Of a DNA stretch of 64,000 bases, positions 24,153-34,614 are shown piece after piece. Where the stretch lies: contig VZRN01006818.1 of the NCBI GenBank assembly GCA_013397935.1, positions 5,321,970 to 5,385,969 on the forward strand, in the 5' to 3' direction. The DNA comes from Dasyornis broadbenti (lineage: Eukaryota > Chordata > Aves > Passeriformes > Dasyornithidae). Within the stretch, counting starts at the first letter, position 1. Every line of letters begins with the position of its first letter. A program made the position numbers and the translations under genes. The notes under the pieces are model-generated. The model saw nothing but the letters and a program-made list of their open reading frames with translations. It was not told where the DNA came from and did not search any database.

Positions 24153-27034
24153 ACACAGAGTGACTTTCTGGGGGCTCCCCCATCTCTGAGAGATCCACAG
24201 GAGTTTTCTGTGAACAGAACTTTAAGACTGCTTCTTCCTTTACAACTGGTCCACAAGTCAAAACAAACAAAGCCCAGTTGTTACCTCTTGAAATATTACA
24301 TGCTCTAAAAATACATAGCTGAATGCTGGCAGTGAGATGAAGCTTTGATTGAATATGAATACATCGCCTCTGCTTCACCTAACTGCAAAAATTATTTATT
24401 AAATTTTAAATGCAAGATGCAGAGATTCAATCTGTTTCAGAAACAGTGAAAGTCAGAAAGGAATGGCAAATGCCATGGGTTATAAATTCACCTAAAAAAT
24501 GAGGTTTCATTCCCTTGAAAATGAAGTGTCCTGCTCTGGAAAATTGTGTCCAGACAACATGCATGCTTAAACACGAAGCGATTTTATTTTATGGTATTTC
24601 TACGCATAATTCTTTTTACATAAATATCACCTGAATTTTCACTAGTTTCATCTAGGCTACCATGTTGTCATGTTCTGAAGGCTTGAAAAGGTCTTTTCCA
24701 ATTACACCTGACAGATTTTGGGCATCTGAGAAAGAGCACTTCAGTCCTGTGTCTTCAAAGAGCTGCACATCTCCATCCCCCCAGGCAGGTGTTTCTGCTC
24801 TTTCCAGCTGAACTGCAGACAGATGGAATTTGACAGGGTTTCCCCTTCAGTTGCTTCCTAAGGAAAATTAGCTAGCTTTGTCTTTTAGTTGATGTAGTCA
24901 CAAATGACAAACAATTGACAGCCAAAGGTATTTTCCCACACTAAACTCACAGATCTGACAGAAAACACTACTGAAACAAAAGCAATAATAAGGGAGTAAA
25001 TTCCCATGGGCCTGTGAAATTAGGATGTTTTGTAAAGATGACTGCATTTTTTATCTATGTCATTAATGGCAGATGCAAAGTTAATCATGGGATTGGTACA
25101 AAAGATGAAGTTAATAATAGGGAGCCCACAGGGCCTTTTTGCTAATATTGCTGTGCCACAGCTATGTTCGAGCTAGACAAGAAAAGAGATTAATTGCAAC
25201 TGTACAAATGGTGAGTGCAAAAAACTGCAGCATGGGGACAAAATGAATGAGTTCTACAAAGTTCTTCCTGCAGCAAGTCCAGCTTTTTTAAGGATTCCAT
25301 GGATTTATAGTAAGAGTGCCACAAAGGAAAATGCTACAGAAATTAATTTGCAAACTCAGGGAACAAAGGTGTTAGTAATACCTCTGTGTCTAAGAAATTC
25401 ACAGCTTGGCACATCTATATTAAATAGTCTCAGCCTATGGTGGTGTAATGTGATAGAAAATGAATATTCTGGCTGACGCAAGAGACTGCTAATATAACCT
25501 TCATGCCGCGGTACCCAGTAATATCATTTCTGCTCTCTGCAGCCACAGAATAACAAAACTCTTGCAAACTTTCTCTCCTGACCTCAAACAGCAAATTTTG
25601 CATTCTCTTGATTTTGGGAGCATGTCATATCTATTTTCTTTTACTAGTGTCCCGTTGTATTTCTTGCTCCTGCTCTTATTTCTGTAGCCCACGTCAAAGG
25701 AAAATAGCAGCTCAGCCTTATTATTCCAAATGTCTATTGATCTAAGGTCCTTAGGGACAAACCTGGCAAGCACAATGATCTTATGGTTTTGTTTTCTGAG
25801 GTCCAAGGGTAGATCTCAGATTTAGGCTTGCATGCAGCTTTCTAAGAGTATTTTAATGTGATAATACCTGACCATACAACTATTAAGAAGAAAACACTCT
25901 AAAACTGACCTCCAAAAAAATAAAACCACTTAAGACGATGTTTTTTTTCAATACAACTCACCATTTTTTTAAGTCTTTAAGTTTGAAGCAAGACAAAAGA
26001 ATAAAAGACCAGATGGTTATATAGGAACATTTCTGTTCCTGTGTATACAGGGATTTGTGATGTGCTGATCAGTACCTCTGTGGGCATGCATAAAAAGATT
26101 CAGTCAGAACAGGACTGAGTTTACTACTTGTGTTATTGCACGTTTCAGAAAATCCACTGAGTCTCCTGAAGTCATAGCAGATTTTCCAGGCCTTCAGCAA
26201 AGCAAACTAAACCACCATAGGCAGTTGCAGAGGTTTTTCTCTTTGTCAGAAATCAAGGCCTTAATAAGCTGCTAAAGACTTCTGCCAGATTTCTGCAGAT
26301 CTAAATATCATTAGAATTTCACTGAATGGATGGTTTCTTGCTGGATTGCATAAAAATAATTCCTTTAAAAGAGACTTTCCTCTTGCCCACCCCTTCCACA
26401 TACTGTGCAGTCAGATCATTACAAAGGTAATTTCTTTCTGCAGCATAATAAAATTTTTATTGGATCGATGGCTGCTGAAGTATTGAAAGCAGTCATAAAC
26501 TTTTATGGCATTAACAGAATTCAGTAATCTGTCACTCAAATGGGTCCAGATGAACAGGGTCTATGAAATTCTATTGGACAGTTGCTAAAGCTATTGAAAT
26601 AATGCAGGTAATGTGGGGAAAAAATAGTTGGGTAGGTTTGTCTCAAGCCGTAATCTGTACATTAATAAAATCAAAGAATAACTTTCTACAAAAGACTGAC
26701 AAGCTTCATTCCTGGCTGCCACATCACCCCATGGACTGTGAGTTGAGTTCTGGCAAATCTTCTTCACCACTGAATGAAGTACAAAATTTTCTGCTCCCCT
26801 GGAAACACAGATGCTCCTTTAGCCTTGCAAAAACTGGAAGTATTGACCATCAAGTAAATTATTTCTCTTTCTCAGGAAAAAAGCTATGGGAAAGAAAATA
26901 TCAAACAGTTTTTCCCTCAGTTTGCTTCATAGTGGCTATTTTGAGCTACCCATTAACTTCTGAGCCATTTTCATCTTAGGCTTTTAAATGGCTTTGTGAT
27001 TTACCAATCAGCCATGAAACAGTGTAAAACTAGA

Positions 27035-27085
27035 TTTTTTTTTTTTTTNNNNNNNNNNNNNNNNNNNNNNNNNNNNNNNNNNNNN
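27035..27085. other. Poly-T run leading into a 37-base assembly gap
   Basis: Fourteen T (27035-27048) run straight into N at 27049-27085. The gap most likely reflects a homopolymer or low-complexity tract that could not be assembled, so its true length is uncertain. Any reading frame across it is meaningless. Confidence 0.95.
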
Positions 27086-30039
27086 CGTAAATTGCTTACC
27101 TTTGGCTCCACAACATTTTCCTTTAGGTCATTTTGTTCCTTTTTTTGGTTGCTTGTGTTTTTCTGTTTGTTATTGGGTTTTGTAATAAAAAAATCTGATA
27201 TGACAACAAGGTACGAAGAATAATTTTTTTAAAAGGCCCTTCACCAAAATCTAATTAGATTATTCAAGTAAAGGTTGTAGTTTATTTTGGGGATTCTTTT
27301 TCTCTACCTAAGTAAATACATTTTTTAATAGAAAACAATTACAACATTTCCTCAGCTTTTAAAAAGCAGCAAATTATTTCCAAGTTATTTGGTATAATTT
27401 TTATTAAGATTTTGGGAGCATGGTTTTTAACATGATGATATCTCATCAGGCCTCTCCTGCATTTTAAGCCTTTTGTTTCACTGGCAGGATAGAGACCAGA
27501 AGGAAACATGACTGAACACAAAATGTTTTATGAGGAGGTTTCATGATACTGTCATTTCTCTTCCCGCTGCAGCAGGGAAACAGTGCCAGAGCCCATTTTG
27601 TAACGTGGTTTCTATTAGCTCTGTTGGTGCTAGCATAACCAAAAGCCAAATTCACTCCTGAAAACACAAACAAAACCAGACAATATGACCTTGGCTCTCC
27701 ATCCTAACAAGGCTGATCTGCAGCAGCCACCCGCAGCATCACGTCGAAATCATGCATCGCGTCGTGCAAGCTTCTACACAAGCTTATGCATTCCCTGATG
27801 CTGCTATGTTATCAATTCTCCTCACCCTCAATATCCACAGATCAGGGGGTTAATCAAGGCATTTCTCTGTCCTGGTGACCACATCTGCAAAAACCACCCT
27901 GGAGGTTGTCGATCCATCATTTTGCTCTGGACCAATGCCCATCCGCTGCAGCACTGCTGAGCTCCACAGAGTTCATGCCACCGTGACATGGTCCTTATGC
28001 CTCAGGCATACGTATGAAGGCCAGGCTCTGGTACTGTCCTACAGAAAGGACAAAGCTTTTCAGCTCGTAAGATAAAAGTAAAATGTGCCAACTTTATGTA
28101 GGTTGCACTGTTAATTGTTTTCTACTCTAAAACACACGCATGTGAAAACTAAATCTGGAAGAGCATGCTTCAAAATGTCAGGCAGACAGACACACGGTCA
28201 GCACAAGATTTGTCAACATACACACTGACACAAGAACTACAAAGCAAAGTCTGTTCTCTAAATTTATATCTGGTTATCTGAGACCGAACCCCCTTGTTGA
28301 TCTCAAAAGTTGTTTTGTGCAGAGTAGATTGAAATGATATGCTAAATCTTGCACATGAGTTGAATGTGAAATTAGCTGTGAAAGGCAGATAAATTACTTT
28401 ATTATCTTTTTCTATTTATAGAAACAAAAAGCCACAGAGGGTTTGGTTTGCTTGATTTACTAAGCAGCTCCGCATGAACTAAAGCTACTCTGAGGGTCAT
28501 ATTAAGTAAATAAGTGTAGTTAAAGAGAATGAGTACCTTTATACCACAGGCATAAGAAATAATCTCCAGAAAAAAAATAAGAGAGAAGGGTTTTTTTCAT
28601 CTTTTCAGAAATCCTTTCTCCTTTAAGAGAAACTTTTTCCTCCTTTTTTCTCAAAAATCCATTTCCAGTTCTCTTGAAAGGCAACTCAATTATCACAAAT
28701 CAATTTATTTGTTGAAATGATACTTGCATCAGGTTTGTATATTTCATTACATCTGGTGTTTTTGAACACCAATTTATTAAACTTGTTACATCTACAGATA
28801 AAATTAATTTGAAAGCATGAAAAAAATCAATATTTTAAAAGTTTCTGAAATCTATTATAATCAGTATATTGAGGGAAAATATTCTTATAGCTGCATCTGA
28901 GAGGAGCGTCTTTAAATCTTTTCGATATATTTCATGATTTTTAATTAATTAATTAGAAAGACAACCATTTAAAGGCAGAACATGACTAATTCTTAATATA
29001 ATGCACTGAGGCATATGAAAATAAATATGCAATATTGAATCTTACATTACATAAGATGCCTCATTAAAAAAGTCATATGTAGCCTTTATAGAACTTTCAT
29101 TACTTTCTAAAACTCAGAGGAATAGCTGAACCAGGTTAAATTAAATCTATTTGCTCCAATCAAATATAGATAGAGATACAGGAGATATAAATGTTCAGTA
29201 ATTAAGGAAATGCCTTCTTACTTTTTCTATTTTATTACAATATTTTCTTTAAATGAGAGCTACATTTATTATAAAAAAGTATTTTTTTATATTTCAGCAT
29301 TTAACCAGTGTGTAATGTCAGAAGCTCCAGCACAGATTGTTCTAGTCTAAAGAAAGCAATATAGAGGAACAGCTCTTAGTGAGTAGAACTGTAAGCAATA
29401 TTCAGTCATTTAATATCTCTCCTTTATCGCCATCGCAGTTGTCTTTAAAAAGCACCAAAAATTTATTTATGGAGCATCAACATTTTAACTGAGATTGGGA
29501 AATTATTATGTGCCATAAAACCTGTACCTCTATTAATCTCATGACTCCTAGAAGCCAAGAGACTTATTAATTCTATTTCCCAAGAACACCTTTTCAAGGA
29601 GTTTTGTATCTGTTGAACATCAGGAGTCAGAGGACAATCACCTTTCTGTGGAAATTGTTTACCCCATTTTGCTACCTATTTCTCTTCTCTGTAAGCTCAT
29701 ATGTCTCTGTGCTGGTGCTTTCGTCGTCTTTACATCACCTCCAAGCTGATCCTTAACATGCAAAGTCCTCCTCAGACAAACACACAAGTCTATATTGCAA
29801 ATAAAATGAACTAATAATCGATCAGTGAACATCTAGCACGGAGAAAACCCCTCCATCACCAGAAATATTTTCCCAGTAATTCCCGTCACAGACATGGTAA
29901 CCACCACGCCATCAGACCACCTCTACTACCCCATTGTTGATCAGTCCATTACCATCAGTATCATAAAAAATGCACCTTCAAACAAACATGTCAGTGAAAC
30001 ACAAGATCATAATAGCCTCATAAACAAAATCAGGAAGTG

Positions 30040-30694
30040 CTGGATGAGCAGAGAGTGAGGTGGATTGAGAACTGGCAGACCCCAGAGGGCCATAATCTGT
30101 GGCAGAGGGTGTAGTTGGAGGCCTGTTGCTTGTGGTGCACCCCAAGGTACAATTCTGGGCCAAACATTGTTTAACTTATTCATCAATGGTTTGGATGAAG
30201 GGCAAAGTGCCTCCTCAGCAAGTTCACTGCTAACACAAAGCTGTGAGGACTGGCCAATACCCCAGAGTGCTGTGCTGCCGTTCAGTGAGGCATGGACAGA
30301 CTGGAGAGCTGGGTGAAGGGAAACAGTGGAGTTCACCAAAGACAAATGCAGGATCCTGCACCTGGGGTAGAATAACGCTCTGTACCAACACAGGCTGTGG
30401 GCCAGCCTGCTGGGAAGCAGCTCAACAGAGAAAGTCCTGTGAGGCCTGGTGGACAACAAACTGTCCATGAACCAGCAGTGCCCTTGTGGCCATGAAGGCC
30501 AATAGCCAGGGACCACACACTGGAGCAGATAGCCCAGAGAGGTTGTGGATGTCCAAAATATCCAAGAGATTCAAGAAGCATCTGGATCCAGTCCTGTGCA
30601 ATGTGCTCTAGGGTGACCGTGCTTGTGCAGGAAGGTTGGACCAGCTGATCCACTGTGGTGCCTCCCAGCCTTACCCATTCTGTGATTCCTTGAA
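30040..30694 (+). mobile_element. CR1 LINE copy with internal deletion
   Basis: The 5' part (about 30040-30510) follows the CR1 ORF2 reverse-transcriptase coding region. The last part (about 30511-30694) follows the CR1 3' untranslated end, including gcccagagaggttgtggatg and gtgcaatgtgctctaggg, and finishes at ctgtgattccttga. The C-terminal ORF2 region that normally lies between them is missing. In a normal copy, accatgagccagcaatgtgc-type sequence is followed by several hundred further bases. The join is near 30507-30515. The copy is 5'-truncated, full of stops and frameshifts, and clearly dead. Confidence 0.95.
30058..30510 (+). pseudogene. CR1 ORF2 reverse-transcriptase remnant
   Basis: This is a decayed fragment of the LINE polyprotein that copies CR1 RNA into DNA. 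One frame shows GAPQGTILGQ followed by LFNLFINGLDEG, which corresponds to the conserved PQG...LF..FI.DLDEG block that precedes the catalytic site of CR1 reverse transcriptases. The next block, where an intact enzyme has F-A-D-D, reads S-K-F-T-A-N-T-K-L at base level in another frame. The catalytic aspartates are therefore lost and the frame is broken. No functional protein can be made. Confidence 0.9.
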
Positions 30695-31369
30695 ACCAGC
30701 GGCTATTTAATGTGTGAGAACCAGGATACTGCATGCAATGCCATTTCCTGTGAGACGAATCAAGATATCAAAACAATGTCTTCAAACCACCATAATATTT
30801 CTCCAGCAAAAAAGAGATCACATTCTCTGATGAATCTCTTCAGTCCTCATATTCAAAGGCAACACCAATTATTTTCCAAAGATAAGTTAGAGAGCTAGGA
30901 TTCCTAGCCATTGTCCTGTAAGAATCAAAGACAAGAAATAATCCCAAACACAAAATTCTTTTTCTCGCAATTCCTAGCTTTAAAATATGTGATATGCAGC
31001 ATGCCTATGAGAGTACTCAAATGTAATGTAAAATACCGAACTAGTGGTTTACCTGGTCCAAATTAACACCTGTTTGTACATACAAGACAGTGTACCAAAA
31101 AAGGATGATCACTGTGCACAGTTTATAATGTGTCCTGAATATTTTTAGTACTGCTTCAGTTCCAAATCAAGTGATCAAGAAAATGTAGCTATTCATGGAT
31201 GTGCTTGTTTTTCTTTTCACAGATGATGATTGCTCAGTATGATCAGCTTTTTCCCAATGCAAAGGCCTTGTGGAACAGATTCTTACCCTGAACCTCTGGT
31301 GAAAGATAATTGCTGAAGAGGTTTCTCAAAACCTGCCTCTTTAGGTTTTGAGAAACTTGCATATGTACA
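30695..31369. other. Unassigned spacer between two CR1 3' ends
   Basis: This is AT-rich sequence with no gene. Near 30894-30910 is a small palindromic word (gctaggattcctagc). The right end carries the perfect inverted repeat at 31321-31356, 13 bases short of the following CR1 terminus. Confidence 0.5.
31321..31356. repeat. Perfect inverted repeat, 14-bp arms, 8-base loop
   Basis: gtttctcaaaacct (31321-31334) and aggttttgagaaac (31343-31356) are exact reverse complements around gcctcttt. One G-U and one A-U pair would extend the stem in RNA. A 14-bp perfect stem with so short a loop is not expected by chance in 64 kb. It lies 13 bases from the 3' end of the next CR1 fragment. Confidence 0.9.
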
Positions 31370-31470
31370 GAGAATCACAGAATGGTTTGGATTGGAAGGG
31401 ACCTCTAAAGATCATCTGGATCTAAGCCACCTGCCACGAGGGATGGACCCTCCACTAGCCCAGGCTGATC
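31370..31470 (-). mobile_element. CR1 LINE 3' tail fragment
   Basis: Reading agaatcacagaatggtttgg, then ttggaagggacctctaaag, then ccactagcccaggctgatca, this is the reverse complement of the last ~100 bases of a CR1 element. It begins with the terminal repeat and continues into the conserved 3' untranslated region. Similarity stops at about 31470, so the copy is almost fully truncated. Confidence 0.9.
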
Positions 31471-31939
31471 AGTCTTTGTTTTCTTGCAGTGAAATAGGTT
31501 AGACCCACAGGACTCTGACTACAATGGCACTGCCCAGCAGGGTATCAGCTCCAGTAGAGAGGACTTACTCCACAGCTCTTCCACCAAGCACAGGGTCCTC
31601 CCCCAGGCAAGATATCTGCAGTGGGGCTGCCTGTGGGCTGCCATCCCTCACAGCATGCCAGGTACCAGCTAGATAAGAAGTCTTTGAATGGTCCAAAACT
31701 ATTTTAGAAGCTTAGTATCTATGAAACAATCATGGGACAGTGCTGGTGAATCCTTCATCCCAATTTCATTGCACTAAACATAACCCATGTACCACCCATA
31801 CCAATGCAACAAAATAATTTGGTGTCTCTTTTAGTTCATAAACTTCTCCCTCCACTTAATGCTGATGTGCAGATCTGCTTTACTTCCTACAGACTAGTAC
31901 AGGAAATTCTTCCAATTTCAGGCTGTTTTGAGGACTGGA

Positions 31940-32180
31940 TGTAACGAGGCTATGGTGAAACACAACAGCTTGGTTAGGAGTGAGGAGATTATGACTGACA
32001 AACAAAGGAAGGAAGAAAATGGGACAGTGCCTGAGAGGAAGTGTTGAGACAAGTGCGGAAAAAAAAGTAAAAGGTCAAGGAAAGGAATGAAGTGAAAAAA
32101 GAAAGAAAGAAAGAGAACAGAAAAGAACGAAAAACACAGGGGAGACAGCAGCTGGAGAGGAATGTGTTGTAAATAAAACA
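31940..32180 (+). repeat. Purine-rich strand-asymmetric block
   Basis: For about 240 bases the plus strand is dominated by A and G, including an (AAAG)n-like piece at about 32098-32118. The complementary strand therefore reads as a long Leu/Phe/Ser-rich open frame, which is a composition effect and not a gene. Confidence 0.75.
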
Positions 32181-34558
32181 AGTCTTGAAGCACAGCAGGA
32201 TAAAAATAATGCATTCAAAAGATCAGGACCTGCAGAGCTTCTCTGAGTTGAATTTAGTGTTTCCAGGCCCTGAGGTGGGAATAGCCCGGGTTAAGAGATG
32301 AAGGCAATGATGGTGCTGCTCATCTGTGCTGCTATTCAGACAGATTTGCTGGCAACACTATGCTCCATTTTAAGATTATTGCAGAACCCATCATTTATTC
32401 CCATCCTTCTCACTGATAGCCATCAACAGCCAACAGCAGTACAGGCAAACAGCTTTGCTGCATGCAGGCACCATACAAAAATAATGGTCCTGGGTTCAGT
32501 GGGGAAACATTACAGCATGGCCACATAAAACTCACTGAGAAGCCGGACTTCATACTTGTACTGCTGCCCTGGCCAACCCCATCCCTGCAGAGTGGTGTCC
32601 CTGGTGCACACACTGCAAGGACCACAGCCCGCTAGTTCTCATGATTTCTACATGAAATTTTGTGTTACTTACTGTCTTCTGAACTGCAAGAAGTATTTGG
32701 TGCCACAAAGTGAGGCATTCCTACTATGACACCATCCACAGCTTTTCAGTCCATGAAGCTCACAGGTAAACCCTATGTGTTAGGACTAAACCAAGACTTC
32801 TCTGCTGCCTGCCCTCATCTGGTGCTTTCATTTCTTGCATTGCTCACTTGAGTTTCCTGATTAATTATCAAAATTGGCTGCAGGCATGAGTCATGTGCTT
32901 TAACACAACCTGATTAACCCATCAGAAAGGATATAAAGATTTTTCGCTAGTGCAAATTTTTCTAATTGGGTCACAGTCTTTTTTTTTCCTCTATGTGACA
33001 TGTCACGAAAAAATGTACAATTGGTTTAAAACCCTTCATCCTTGAGAAGTGTCATACCTCCTATGCTGATTTAATATATGCAAGTTGTAATATAGAAAAA
33101 AATCAGTGATACAGACATTTTGCATAAGTTTTTCTTACATGTGTATATGCTTTTTCACACTCCTGGATGTGACGCAACCTTCGAGCTCACATAGGCCCTC
33201 GCCATTGTGTAGCATGCTCTGGAGCCCTGATCGCCTCTCAAAAGAAGCTTCTCTTAATTGTTCGCATTTGAATAATTTACATATTATGGCATGTACAACT
33301 GAAGATTTTGCTACAGAGACGGGACTAGTGAAAATCAGAAGCTGCAGGACTATTTTACGTGGGTCCCTGGTCCTACTTGAGCATTAACTGAGGCAACATC
33401 TCCTTTTTTGTTACTGGCACCTCACCACACATCATATTTAGGTTGTGATAATGAATTATTTCATGAAGCTCCTGTGATTATGATGGAAGGAACCAGACTA
33501 GATCTGTGAATACCTTGCTTTTGGGTAGAGTTTTGCCCTTTCATGAAGTATTAAGAAAACAAAGTACACAACTGCTCTTTGGTATTAGGGCCTCAGAAGT
33601 GTTTGCCTGGTGTGTCTTGTTCAGCATTGTCAGATTGAGATTGGAAGAGAATTTTTTCTCATTTGAGTTTAATAGGGTCTATTTTTGCCTTTCTCTGAAG
33701 GAAGACAAAGGTGTGACCTGTTTCTAAGGCTTTTCTGTTTTCATCCCACAAATGCCACATGATCTTCCCTCTGTTTTTTTTTTTTTTTCATGTAAAACAG
33801 CATAGCTGTGGCTTTTAAACTTATTCTTTAAGTCTGAGTTTTACCCAGGCTACTGGGAGTGTTTTGTGGCCTCTGCTGAGCAGGGATGTGAGAAAAGGGT
33901 GTTCTGCAGAACTTTTGGTCTGAAAAACTTTTTGGTCTATCCTGCTGCATAGTTGTCTGTGGCAGGAGGACAAATTCAGGGCTTGTGTATGATGGTTTGT
34001 GGTAAATTGTCTTCTTCCAAGTGCCTTGTGTGATGAACTTCCATCATAAGGTGAGGGAGACACAGGCCAGTACATGAATATGTGGCCAAGAGCAATTTGG
34101 GCTCAAAAAGTTGAGCAGTGTCTGGCTCAACAGAGGTTGCACCTTCAGGACACATTTGAAGCACTTTCATCATAAAACAGCAAAATATAACTCAGACATC
34201 CAGCAGAGCTGACAACACCTGACCTGCATGAAAACTGTGATTTGTAAATGATTTTTCTGTGCCGGTCTCTGTGACCCTGAGGCAGGTTCAAGCAGAGCTC
34301 TTTTCTTCAAGTTCATGAACCATGCAGTCCCTGGCCCTCAGAGCTGCCTTTACACCTCTGCAGCAGGAGCTGCCAGCAGCAAACAGAGCTTTTGGGTGAC
34401 TGTCTCAAGTGTGCAGGCAAGGCAAGTGAAGGAAGGGCTGGGGGAGGCCTTGCTGAGCTCAAAAACCAGCAAGCTTTTACCATAATGGGGCTGTTGCTGT
34501 GACATATTATTTTCTTTCCCTTTCTTCCCATTTTTGCAGTGCCACTTACTTCTTCTTG

Positions 34559-34614
34559 CCCCCCCCCCCNCACATTATCTTCAGAGAAAGAATAAGAGCA
34601 AATTGGAGGGGGGG
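34559..34614. repeat. C-run with undetermined base and facing G-run
   Basis: Eleven C (34559-34569) are followed by a single N at 34570. About 37 bases later comes a run of seven G (34608-34614). The two runs are complementary and could pair across a short loop. The N probably marks an unresolved homopolymer length, so frames through it are unreliable. Confidence 0.85.

Larger units (their letters stand above)
17775..30039. other. Unassigned AT-rich DNA
   Basis: No gene is recognised. The stretch includes a T-rich tract (19586-19644), a 10-bp hairpin at 20665-20689, a run of minus-strand open frames at 22481-23179, a G-rich tract at 24137-24152 beside a possible exon, and the assembly gap at 27049-27085. 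The plus-strand frame 26563-26979 (138 codons, true ATG) has no recognisable domain and is about as long as chance allows. A locally CpG-richer patch lies near 27720-27780. Confidence 0.5.

Noticed and set aside
26563..26979. 138-codon ATG-started plus frame
   Set aside because: There is no recognisable domain, and the length is about the maximum expected by chance in 64 kb. A CAG|GTAATG inside it is not matched by a good acceptor.
30007..30516. 169-codon minus-strand open frame
   Set aside because: It is the antisense of the plus-strand CR1 copy at 30040-30694, and the sense strand carries the reverse-transcriptase signature.
31940..32215. 98-codon Leu/Phe/Ser-rich minus frame
   Set aside because: It is the shadow of a purine-rich plus strand and has low-complexity composition.
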